From contig OZ250175.1 of the NCBI GenBank assembly GCA_965238155.1, positions 496,001 to 560,000 on the forward strand: a DNA stretch of 64,000 nt, in the 5' to 3' direction. The number at the start of each line of letters is the position of its first letter. Positions within the stretch are counted from its first letter, which is position 1. This DNA is from BJGV01 sp964196335. Its GTDB lineage: Bacteria; Pseudomonadota; Gammaproteobacteria; Burkholderiales; Nitrosomonadaceae. Under the pieces are notes generated by a model, which was not told the DNA's origin, did not search any database, and saw only the letters and a program-made list of their open reading frames with translations. This document shows positions 56,575 through 64,000 of the stretch, piece by piece. Both the position numbers and the translations under genes were made by a program.

Positions 56575-58127
56575 ATTCGGGGGTTAAAGATAAATCAAAA
56601 GTAAGTTTTGATCCTCATTTACTCAATGGTCTGGGTATCGATGTTGAAAATCTTGTCACTGATAGTCGTATGGTTAAACCAGGAGATACATTTCTAGCTT
56701 ATGTTGGAGAGAGGGTCGATGCACGCAAGTTTATCCCGCAGGCAATTGAAGCGGGAGCAAATGCAATCTTATGGGAGCGAAACGGTTTTGAATGGAATTC
56801 GAAATGGCACACACCTAATTTGTCGGTGTCAAAATTACGAGCTAAGGTTGGCGCAATCGCAAGTCATGTGTATGGGGATCCGTCTGGAAAGTTATGGTTG
56901 ATTGGTGTTACCGGCACTAATGGTAAGACATCATGCGTTCAATGGATAGCTCAGGCTCTGACGAACTTGGGTATAAAAACTGCTTCTATGGGTACATTGG
57001 GAGATGGTTTTAATGGTGAACTTCGTCCTGCTATTAATACAACACCAGACCCGGTTCTATTGCAGCAAAGAATGGCTAATTTTTTGAAACATGGTGCCCA
57101 GTATATGGTAATGGAAGTGTCGTCTCACGGCATAGAGCAAGGCAGAGTAAATGGTTCTACATTTTCAGTAGCATTGTTTACAAATTTATCACATGATCAT
57201 CTGGATTATCACGGCAGTATGCAGGCATATGCTGCTTCCAAAGCACGCTTATTTCATTGGGCCGGACTTAAATATTCAGTTCTAAATCTTGATGATGCAT
57301 TTAGTGTCGAACTGATAAAACAGCTTTCGGGCAGAATTACACATATTATTGGGTATGGGTTTAAAGAGCTGAGGATAAAAGAGTGTTATCCAAAACAATT
57401 CAGAATGGTTCATGGGCGTAATCTTAAAGTAAGCGGCCAGGGATTAGAGTTTGATGTTGAGTTTGAAGATGAACGTATAAAATTTGAAACAGAATTAATT
57501 GGAGAATTTAATGCATCCAATTTGCTGGCAGTAATTTCCACTTTATTAGCATGTGGTATCAGTTTAAGAGATGCAGTGAAATCTTTGCAACAAGTACAAC
57601 CAATACCAGGTAGGATGGAAAAGTTTGGCGGTGGTAATTTGCCATTAGTAGTTGTAGATTTTGCTCATACTCCAGATGCTTTAGAAAAAATATTAATAGC
57701 ACTTCATGAGGTTATTAATAGCTCTAAAGCTATTTCAAAAATAAAAAATAAAAAACCAAAGTTAATTTGTGTTTTCGGTTGCGGCGGTGATCGCGACCAA
57801 GACAAACGGGCGCTCATGGGGAAAATAGCAACAAAATCCTCTGATGAAGCCATTATTACCAGTGACAATCCGCGCAGCGAAGATCCTTGCACCATTATTA
57901 ATGCAATAGTATCAGGTGCAGGCGTCAATCATCTTGTTGAGGAAAACAGAGAAGCAGCTATTCGTCGAGCATTACATGGTGCGCGTAAGGGAGACGTTGT
58001 GTTAATTGCAGGGAAAGGGCATGAGGTATATCAGGAAATAGGTACAAAAAGATTTCCTTTTAGTGATGTGAAGGCGGTGCAATTGATCTTGCAGGAATTA
58101 ACGAACAAAGTGCAGGAACAAATATGA
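56571..58127 (+). CDS. murE: MurE, UDP-MurNAc-tripeptide synthetase
   Basis: ATP-dependent ligase that adds the third residue of the stem peptide. P-loop motif VTGTNGKTSCVQ (about residue 117). The D-N-P-R-S-E-D-P motif identifies the meso-diaminopimelate-adding type, as expected in Gram-negatives. 518 residues. ATGA overlaps at both ends. Confidence 0.96.
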   Translation: MNSGVKDKSKVSFDPHLLNGLGIDVENLVTDSRMVKPGDTFLAYVGERVDARKFIPQAIEAGANAILWERNGFEWNSKWHTPNLSVSKLRAKVGAIASHVYGDPSGKLWLIGVTGTNGKTSCVQWIAQALTNLGIKTASMGTLGDGFNGELRPAINTTPDPVLLQQRMANFLKHGAQYMVMEVSSHGIEQGRVNGSTFSVALFTNLSHDHLDYHGSMQAYAASKARLFHWAGLKYSVLNLDDAFSVELIKQLSGRITHIIGYGFKELRIKECYPKQFRMVHGRNLKVSGQGLEFDVEFEDERIKFETELIGEFNASNLLAVISTLLACGISLRDAVKSLQQVQPIPGRMEKFGGGNLPLVVVDFAHTPDALEKILIALHEVINSSKAISKIKNKKPKLICVFGCGGDRDQDKRALMGKIATKSSDEAIITSDNPRSEDPCTIINAIVSGAGVNHLVEENREAAIRRALHGARKGDVVLIAGKGHEVYQEIGTKRFPFSDVKAVQLILQELTNKVQEQI

Positions 58128-59488
58128 TGATGGCACAAGCAGCAGCTCGTGTGTTACACGCAGAGTGGTGTGGAGAGGATGTGCTCTTTACCGGAGTAAG
58201 TACTGATAGCCGTACTGTGAAAAGTGGTGATTTATTTATAGCACTGAGTGGAAAGAACTTTGATGGGCATAAATTTGTTTTCCAAGCAAAGGATAGAGGT
58301 GCTGTAGCTGCAATGGTGAATCAAGAATCAGATATCAAGAAGAATCAGGATTCAAAGGTTCCCATGATAATTGTGAAAGATACCCTGCTAGGGTTAGGGC
58401 GGCTGGCAGCATATTGGCGGGGGTGCTTTGATGTACCGCTGATTGCAGTTACAGGTAGTAATGGAAAGACAACAGTAAAAGAAATGATTGCATCGATATT
58501 GCTTCAGCTTGTTGGAAAGGATGGCAACAAGGTGCTTGCAACCACTGGTAACCTCAATAATGATATTGGTGTTCCGAAAATGTTGCTGCAATTATGTAAA
58601 CAGCATAAATATGCAGTAATAGAAATGGGTATGAATCACTCCGGTGAAATTTCTTACTTGACCCAACTAGCAAAGCCAAGTGTTGCTCTGATAACGAATG
58701 CAGGTGCTGCGCATATTGAAGGGATCGGTTCTGTAGAGGCAGTAGCACGTGCTAAGGGTGAAATTTTTGAAGGACTAGATAAGCTAGGGATAGCAGTCAT
58801 TAATGCGGATGATCCAAATGTGCAGTTATGGCATAGGCTTGCCGGCAGTAGGCCGGTAATTGAGTTTGGGCTAAGTAAGGAAGTAAAAGTGGGGGGGTGC
58901 TATCAATTAAATTTGACTGATACCAAAATGAAATTAAAGCTTCCCGATGGCGCTATAGAAGTAAAGTTGAAAGTCCCGGGTAAACATAATGTTTACAACG
59001 CTCTTGCTGCAGCAGCAGCATCAACTGCGATAGGTATAAGTAAGGAAAATATTGCATCCGGGTTGGGACTATTTAGTGGGGTGGACGGTCGGCTGCAGAA
59101 AAAGAAGTGTCAACATGATGCAACAATCATAGATGATAGTTATAACGCTAATCCAGAATCAGTACGAGCGGCACTATCAGTATTAGCCAATTCCCCCGGG
59201 GAAAAAGTCCTGATTCTTGGAGATATGGGTGAGCTTGGTGACAATACAGTGGACTTTCATGAGTGTATTGGTGAAGAAGCTCGTCTTATTGGTATAGACA
59301 GACTGTTTACTTTAGGTAAATTAAGCGCTCATTCTGTGAAGAAGTTTGGTGTCGGCGCACAGCATTTCAAAAATATTGAAGATCTTATAGCTGCAGTTGA
59401 GGCAGTACTGGCTCCCAATGTAACGTTGTTGGTAAAGGGATCTCGTTTTATGCAAATGGAACGGGTAGTCAGGAAATTTGAGTTATAA
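58124..59488 (+). CDS. murF: MurF, UDP-MurNAc-tripeptide D-Ala-D-Ala ligase
   Basis: ATP-dependent ligase completing the pentapeptide stem. Motifs: TGVSTDSRTVKSGDLFIAL at the N-terminus, P-loop TGSNGKTTVKEM, MGMNHSGEI, and D-S-Y-N-A-N-P-E-S. 454 residues. Starts with ATGATG; its ATG overlaps the murE TGA. Followed by 88 bp before mraY. Confidence 0.96.
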   Translation: MMMAQAAARVLHAEWCGEDVLFTGVSTDSRTVKSGDLFIALSGKNFDGHKFVFQAKDRGAVAAMVNQESDIKKNQDSKVPMIIVKDTLLGLGRLAAYWRGCFDVPLIAVTGSNGKTTVKEMIASILLQLVGKDGNKVLATTGNLNNDIGVPKMLLQLCKQHKYAVIEMGMNHSGEISYLTQLAKPSVALITNAGAAHIEGIGSVEAVARAKGEIFEGLDKLGIAVINADDPNVQLWHRLAGSRPVIEFGLSKEVKVGGCYQLNLTDTKMKLKLPDGAIEVKLKVPGKHNVYNALAAAAASTAIGISKENIASGLGLFSGVDGRLQKKKCQHDATIIDDSYNANPESVRAALSVLANSPGEKVLILGDMGELGDNTVDFHECIGEEARLIGIDRLFTLGKLSAHSVKKFGVGAQHFKNIEDLIAAVEAVLAPNVTLLVKGSRFMQMERVVRKFEL

Positions 59489-59576
59489 ATCGAATGGTTA
59501 ACTGCAAAGAGAGTATGAACAAATTAACTAAAACTGGAATTGGAAAGCAAAGTTACAGAGCCCTGTTAGGTCAGAC

Positions 59577-60662
59577 ATGCTATTAGAACTTACACAATGG
59601 TTAGCGAGCGATATCCGGGCGTTTAATGTATTCAACTACATTACATTGCGAACGTTATTGGCAGCACTGACATCTCTGGTGATTTCTTTTATTGTTGGTC
59701 CGACCATGATACGCAAACTTACCGCATACAAAATTGGTCAAGCGGTTCGTGATGATGGTCCGCAAACACATCTTATCAAAGCCGGTACTCCTACTATGGG
59801 TGGTGCATTGATATTGGTGTCTATTGCTATTAGCACACTATTGTGGGCAGATTTAGGTAATCGCTATGTATGGGTGGTGCTGTTAACAACATTAGGTTTT
59901 GGTGCAATCGGTTGGATAGATGATTACCGAAAGGTAGTATATAACAATCCAAAAGGACTTTCTGCCGGCGTTAAATTTTTCTGGCAATCTGCAATTGCAA
60001 TTACCATTGCATCTTATCTTGCTCTTACTTCAGACTCTCCGGCACAAACCAGCATGATTGTGCCCTTCTTTAAGCAAATCGTAATACCGTTGGGTGTTGT
60101 CGGATTTGTAACGCTGGCTTATTTTGTCATAGTAGGCACCAGTAATGCAGTAAATTTAACTGATGGTCTGGATGGCCTGGCTATTATGCCGACGGTGATG
60201 ATTAGTAGCGGATTGGCGATCTTTGCCTATGTGGCCGGTCATTCAGTTTTCGCAAAATATCTTGGTATTCCTTATATTCCTCATGCAGCTGAACTGGCCG
60301 TATTTTGTGGTGCATTGGCAGGTGCAGGGCTTGCTTTCTTATGGTTTAACGCCTATCCGGCTGAAGTATTTATGGGTGATGTTGGCGCCCTGGCTCTTGG
60401 TGCTGCACTTGGTGTTGTTACCGTAATTGTGCGCCAGGAAATCGTACTTATTATTATGGGTGGTGTATTTGTAGTAGAAACCTTATCAGTGATGTTGCAG
60501 GTGACTTCATTCAAATTAACAGGTAGACGTCTTTTTCGTATGGCACCGCTGCACCATCATTTTGAATTAAAAGGATGGAAGGAGAACCAAGTAGTGGTTC
60601 GGTTCTGGATTATAACTATGATGTTAGTGCTACTTGGATTAGCTACCCTGAAACTGAGATGA
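59577..60662 (+). CDS. mraY: MraY, phospho-N-acetylmuramoyl-pentapeptide transferase
   Basis: Integral membrane enzyme making lipid I from UDP-MurNAc-pentapeptide and undecaprenyl phosphate. About ten membrane helices. Catalytic loops show the D-D-Y-R-K motif, NLTDGLDGLA and the HHHFE motif in APLHHHFELKGW. 361 residues. The start is ATG 59577 after a modest AGG. Its TGA overlaps the murD ATG. Confidence 0.96.
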   Translation: MLLELTQWLASDIRAFNVFNYITLRTLLAALTSLVISFIVGPTMIRKLTAYKIGQAVRDDGPQTHLIKAGTPTMGGALILVSIAISTLLWADLGNRYVWVVLLTTLGFGAIGWIDDYRKVVYNNPKGLSAGVKFFWQSAIAITIASYLALTSDSPAQTSMIVPFFKQIVIPLGVVGFVTLAYFVIVGTSNAVNLTDGLDGLAIMPTVMISSGLAIFAYVAGHSVFAKYLGIPYIPHAAELAVFCGALAGAGLAFLWFNAYPAEVFMGDVGALALGAALGVVTVIVRQEIVLIIMGGVFVVETLSVMLQVTSFKLTGRRLFRMAPLHHHFELKGWKENQVVVRFWIITMMLVLLGLATLKLR

Positions 60663-62077
60663 ATTTATATGGGAAGACAATCTTGGTACTTGGAATGGGA
60701 GAAACTGGATTATCCATGGCAAAGTGGTTATCACGCATAGGGTCAAATATTCGTGTGGCTGACAATCGTACTGCACCACCTAGCCTTAGTGCATTGGAGA
60801 AAGTCATACCTGCGGATCAGATATTCACGGGTCCTTTCCCAACTAAAATTTTCAAGGGAATAGACCTTATTGCTATCAGTCCGGGTATATCGCGAACAAT
60901 ACCGCTAGTTAGTCAGGCGATTAAACGTGGGGTTCCTGTTGTTGGTGACATTGAGCTATTTGCTTTGGCACTTAATAAATTTAATGTTCCAAAGCCAAAA
61001 ATTTTAGCGATTACGGGTTCCAACGGAAAAACAACAGTGGCAGCTATGGTTGGTGCAATGCTAAGAAAGGCAGGATGGGACACGGAAGTGGCTGGGAATA
61101 TAGGCCCAGCAGTATTAGATAAACTTATGCAGAGGGTTGATTCTGGGAAACTCCCTCAATCATGGGTTTTAGAGATTTCAAGTTTTCAACTGGAATCTAC
61201 ACAAAACCTTAATCCTGACGCAGCAGTGGTTCTGAATCTGAGTGAGGATCATCTTGATCGCTATGTAGGAATGGATGATTACGCCGTTACTAAGGCGAAA
61301 ATATTTTCAGGGAAGACTGATAACGGAAACGTAGTGCAGATATTGAATCGTGACGATCCTATTGTAAGTACTATGGCATTGGCTGGTAAGAAGCAGATAA
61401 CTTTTGGTATGGATGCCCCGGCCAATGAAAATGATTTTGGTTTACTGATAGACGATGAATCCTGGCTTGTACAAGGCAATACTCGGCTAATAAAAACCAG
61501 CGAGCTTGCAGTTACTGGTTTACACAATGTAGCTAATGCTTTAGCCGCTTTAGCTTTATGTCATGCTGTCGGAATAACGTATAGCCCATTACTTCATGTC
61601 TTACGTAAATTTGGTGGGCTACCTCATCGAATGGAGAAAATTGCAACGTTCAGTGGTATTACATTCTACGATGATTCGAAGGGTACAAATGTGGGTGCAA
61701 CAGTTGCAGCTCTTAATAGCGTTGCTCAAAAAAAAGTATTGATTATAGGTGGTGATGGAAAGCAACAGGATTTCTCTCCATTGAAAGAGGCAGTTTCAAA
61801 GTATGTACGAGCAGTAGTTTTGATTGGTAAGGATGCAGGAAGAATTGCAGCCGTAATGGATGGATGTGGCGTGCCACTTCATAGTGCAGTAACAATGGAA
61901 GATGCGGTACAAAAAAGTTTTATTTTGGCAAAGGCGGGCGATGCTGTACTGATGTCCCCTGCTTGTGCCAGCACTGATATGTTCAGGAATTATGTTCATC
62001 GTTCTGAGATTTTCGTTGCAGCAATTAAGAGTTTAGAGCTAAAAACGTTAGCCGCAGAAAGAGCCCACACTAGATAG
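60659..62077 (+). CDS. murD: MurD, UDP-MurNAc-L-Ala D-Glu ligase
   Basis: ATP-dependent ligase that adds D-Glu. N-terminal Rossmann-like motif LVLGMGETGLSMAKW, P-loop TGSNGKTTVAAM, substrate motifs in LEISSFQLEST and D-S-K-G-T-N. I start at the ATG 60659 (MNLYGKTILVLG) which overlaps the mraY stop; an upstream in-frame start at 60575 lies inside mraY and adds 28 residues. 472 residues. Confidence 0.96.
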   Translation: MNLYGKTILVLGMGETGLSMAKWLSRIGSNIRVADNRTAPPSLSALEKVIPADQIFTGPFPTKIFKGIDLIAISPGISRTIPLVSQAIKRGVPVVGDIELFALALNKFNVPKPKILAITGSNGKTTVAAMVGAMLRKAGWDTEVAGNIGPAVLDKLMQRVDSGKLPQSWVLEISSFQLESTQNLNPDAAVVLNLSEDHLDRYVGMDDYAVTKAKIFSGKTDNGNVVQILNRDDPIVSTMALAGKKQITFGMDAPANENDFGLLIDDESWLVQGNTRLIKTSELAVTGLHNVANALAALALCHAVGITYSPLLHVLRKFGGLPHRMEKIATFSGITFYDDSKGTNVGATVAALNSVAQKKVLIIGGDGKQQDFSPLKEAVSKYVRAVVLIGKDAGRIAAVMDGCGVPLHSAVTMEDAVQKSFILAKAGDAVLMSPACASTDMFRNYVHRSEIFVAAIKSLELKTLAAERAHTR

Positions 62078-62091
62078 TTTTTGGATCACTA

Positions 62092-63258
62092 TTGATGATT
62101 TATCAAGCTAGCATCAGCAACCAGAAAGTTATACCTGATTTTGATCAGGCCCTGATCTGGTCTGCAATATTGTTACTGAGCCTGGGTCTAATTATGGTTT
62201 ATTCAGCCTCTATTTCTATAGCAGAGGCGAGTCGTGGAACGGATGGTTATGCAGCCTACTTTCTTGTTCGTCATGGAATTTATTTAGTAGTGGGGTTGTT
62301 GATTGGATTGATTGCATTCCAGATACCAATGAGGTTATGGCAGAAATACTCGCTTTATCCATTTTTGCTAGGTATGACATTACTCGTACTGGTATTGATT
62401 CCCGGTATAGGGAATGAAGTCAACGGCAGCAGACGTTGGTTATCATTATTTGTTGTAAATCTACAGCCCTCTGAATTTATGAAATTATTCGTAGTGATGT
62501 ACGTTGCCAATTATACGATTAGAAGAGCTGCGTACCTGGACCAGTTTAGAAAGGGCTTCGCTCCCATTCTGATGGTAATGATGATGCTGGGATTTTTGTT
62601 GCTTCGTGAGCCAGATTTAGGAGCATTTGTCGTTATTACCATTATTGTGATGGCAGTTTTATTTTTGGGAGGAATGAATCTAAAACTGTTTGGTGGAATT
62701 ATCGGGTTATCACTTGTGGGCTTGCTGGCGTTAATTTGGCTTGAGCCTTATCGCATGCAACGAATTATCGGATTTATAGATCCATGGGATGATCCCTATG
62801 GAAAAGGGTATCAGCTAAGTCACGCTTTGATCGCATTTGGGCGAGGTGGATGGCAAGGCGTCGGAATAGGTGGGAGTGTGGAGAAACTATACTATCTGCC
62901 CGAAGCGCACACTGACTTTCTTCTTGCGGTAATAGCAGAGGAACTTGGCTTCATCGGAGTAGTGGCTGTAGTAATTCTATTTACGTGGTTAGTGATGCGT
63001 GCCTTTGTGATAGGTCGTCAAGCTGCAACACGCGAACGCTTTTTCCCTGCACTTGTAGCTCAGGGTATTGGGGTGTGGATAGGAATACAAGCTTTCATCA
63101 ACATGGGTGTAAATATGGGTGTTTTACCAACGAAGGGATTGACTCTGCCGCTAATGAGCTTTGGCGGCAGCAGCATTGTTGCAAATTGTATTGCGCTGGC
63201 AGTTTTATTACGAGTTGATTGGGAAAATCGTCAGCTAATGAAAGGGTACACGATATGA
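62092..63258 (+). CDS. ftsW: FtsW, septal peptidoglycan glycosyltransferase
   Basis: SEDS-family membrane enzyme that polymerises lipid II at the septum with FtsI. About ten membrane helices in 388 residues. Motifs include GNEVNGSRRWL, PSEFMKLFV, the EAHTDFLLAVIAEELGF loop and the C-terminal LTLPLMSFGGSSIVANCIALAVLL. It starts 14 bp after murD. Confidence 0.96.
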   Translation: MMIYQASISNQKVIPDFDQALIWSAILLLSLGLIMVYSASISIAEASRGTDGYAAYFLVRHGIYLVVGLLIGLIAFQIPMRLWQKYSLYPFLLGMTLLVLVLIPGIGNEVNGSRRWLSLFVVNLQPSEFMKLFVVMYVANYTIRRAAYLDQFRKGFAPILMVMMMLGFLLLREPDLGAFVVITIIVMAVLFLGGMNLKLFGGIIGLSLVGLLALIWLEPYRMQRIIGFIDPWDDPYGKGYQLSHALIAFGRGGWQGVGIGGSVEKLYYLPEAHTDFLLAVIAEELGFIGVVAVVILFTWLVMRAFVIGRQAATRERFFPALVAQGIGVWIGIQAFINMGVNMGVLPTKGLTLPLMSFGGSSIVANCIALAVLLRVDWENRQLMKGYTI

Positions 63259-63302
63259 ATAAATATTGTTACCACAAAATAGTACCAGGAGTTTTAGGTT
63301 GA
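63255..63302 (+). other. 15-codon mini-ORF bridging ftsW and murG
   Basis: ATG at 63255 overlaps the ftsW stop (ATGA) and its TGA overlaps the murG start (TTGA). The peptide is MNKYCYHKIVPGVLG. Such a bridge could couple translation of murG to ftsW. It may also be chance, or mark a murG start altered by mutation. Confidence 0.3.
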
Positions 63303-64000
63303 CACATACCATTTTAATTATGGCCGGAGGAACTGGCGGACATGTTTTCCCAGCGCTGGCAGTAGCAGATTATTTGAAGAAAGCTGGCTGGCGAATAGTG
63401 TGGCTAGGGACAAAAGGTGGAATGGAAGAGTCATTGGTTTCACAAAAAGGACACGATATTAAATTTATTGATTTTTCCGGTTTACGCGGAAAGAATTTAA
63501 TGGTCTGGTTTACTCTTCCAGTAAGGCTGCTATTAGCATTCTGGCAAAGTGCAAAGCTGCTATTTCAATTACGCCCAGACGTAGTATTAGGTATGGGTGG
63601 TTACCCCGCGTTTCCAGGAGGCATTATGGCCTCATTGCTAAATAAACCATTACTAATTCATGAGCAGAATTCAATACCTGGGCTTACAAATAAGATATTA
63701 GTTAAGTTTGCAGATAAAGTTCTAACAGGTTTTCCTGATTCGATTAAAGATAAGAAAAAGGTAGTATTTTCTGGTAACCCGGTACGTAATGAAATAAGTC
63801 AGCTAGATACCCCGGATAATCGGTATGAAGGACGAAGTGGAAATTTAAAACTTTTGATAATAGGCGGCAGCCTTGGCGCACAAGCATTAAATACCATCGT
63901 ACCGCAGGCACTGAAATTGATCCCGGATAGTGTACGTCCATTGGTAATTCACCAGGCCGGAGGGAAACATCTGGAGACTTTAAATAAAAACTATGTGGAA
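63299..64000 (+). CDS. murG: MurG, UDP-GlcNAc transferase (3' truncated by window edge)
   Basis: Glycosyltransferase converting lipid I to lipid II at the inner face of the membrane. 234 residues are visible from TTG 63299: MTHTILIMAGGTGGHVFPAL, with the GGTGGH loop for lipid/UDP contact, then GMGGYPAFPGG and HEQNSIPGL. The SD AGGAG lies 7 bp upstream of the TTG, which is the best start since no in-frame ATG precedes the GGTGGH motif sensibly. Continues past the window, which ends before the UDP-GlcNAc-binding site of the C-terminal domain is complete. Confidence 0.95.
   Translation, partial: MTHTILIMAGGTGGHVFPALAVADYLKKAGWRIVWLGTKGGMEESLVSQKGHDIKFIDFSGLRGKNLMVWFTLPVRLLLAFWQSAKLLFQLRPDVVLGMGGYPAFPGGIMASLLNKPLLIHEQNSIPGLTNKILVKFADKVLTGFPDSIKDKKKVVFSGNPVRNEISQLDTPDNRYEGRSGNLKLLIIGGSLGAQALNTIVPQALKLIPDSVRPLVIHQAGGKHLETLNKNYVE

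Noticed and set aside
59515..59586. 23-codon ORF between murF and mraY starting at ATG 59515
   Set aside because: Weak SD, overlaps the mraY start, and no membrane or domain feature; it looks like chance.
1..64000. tRNA genes, CRISPR arrays, prophage or IS elements
   Set aside because: None recognised by reading: no cloverleaf-type sequence, direct-repeat array, transposase or terminal inverted repeats seen. A tRNAscan or IS search could still find something missed.

Overview
The window is a contiguous, gene-dense, AT-rich stretch of a Gram-negative chromosome. Gene content points to a betaproteobacterium of the Nitrosomonadales, most likely Nitrosomonas-like. The pointers are a Pil-Chp chemosensory cluster without pilK, a small cytochrome c resembling Nitrosomonas c-552, a nadE-glnB pair, Coq7, and a dcw cluster headed by rnpB and mraZ. 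The genus is inference from remembered protein families; no search was run. I recognised no tRNA, insertion sequence, prophage or CRISPR array.

Layout. 1-8119: the Pil-Chp system (pilH partial, pilI, pilJ frameshifted, pilL). 8.2-12.6 kb: tRNA and envelope housekeeping (ttcA, DUF2784, queG, tsaE, amidase). 12.7-17.1 kb: a MacAB-like ABC exporter operon with two of its four genes frameshifted. 17.1-20 kb: Nudix hydrolase, nadE and glnB. 20.2-30.1 kb: a BepA-like protease, then a type IV pilus island. The island holds a PglL-like oligosaccharyltransferase, two pilins, a GAF/HD-GYP protein, a GAF-fused PilB/GspE ATPase and a class-II cyclic-nucleotide phosphodiesterase-like enzyme. 30.2-43.6 kb: mixed metabolism and stress genes (usp, terC, patatin, fumC, phoU, rpiA, ilvA, redoxin, pyrC, a His-rich metal-binding protein, M48 lipoprotein, cupin, quinone reductase). 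43.6-52.0 kb: lgt, ilvD, YyaL, cytochrome c, ElyC-like, OsmC-like, coq7 and a GlcF-like iron-sulfur protein. 52.3-64 kb: rnpB, then mraZ-rsmH-(small ORF)-ftsL-ftsI-murE-murF-mraY-murD-ftsW-murG, with murG running off the end.

How the genes work together. The Pil-Chp phosphorelay, the pilins, the glycosyltransferase, the GAF-ATPase and two second-messenger-type enzymes form a type IV pilus theme covering perception, assembly, decoration and control. The dcw operon supplies peptidoglycan precursors and division proteins. It starts behind a promoter overlapped by three 10-bp-spaced GTGGG repeats, the expected MraZ autoregulatory site.

Most notable points. (1) NadE has serine where the glutaminase nucleophile cysteine should be, and a degraded loop around the catalytic lysine, suggesting a synthetase that runs on free ammonia. 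(2) Five genes, and probably a sixth, are each broken by one single-base indel in a short homopolymer. This looks more like consensus error than biology, though real decay or phase variation is possible for pilJ, pilA and the exporter. (3) The GAF-ATPase/HD-GYP/phosphodiesterase/pilin island looks like a signal-gated pilus module. (4) A 37-residue single-pass membrane ORF with a good ribosome binding site lies between rsmH and ftsL. (5) A 114-residue protein with 25 His and 6 Cys is built from a duplicated metal-binding unit.
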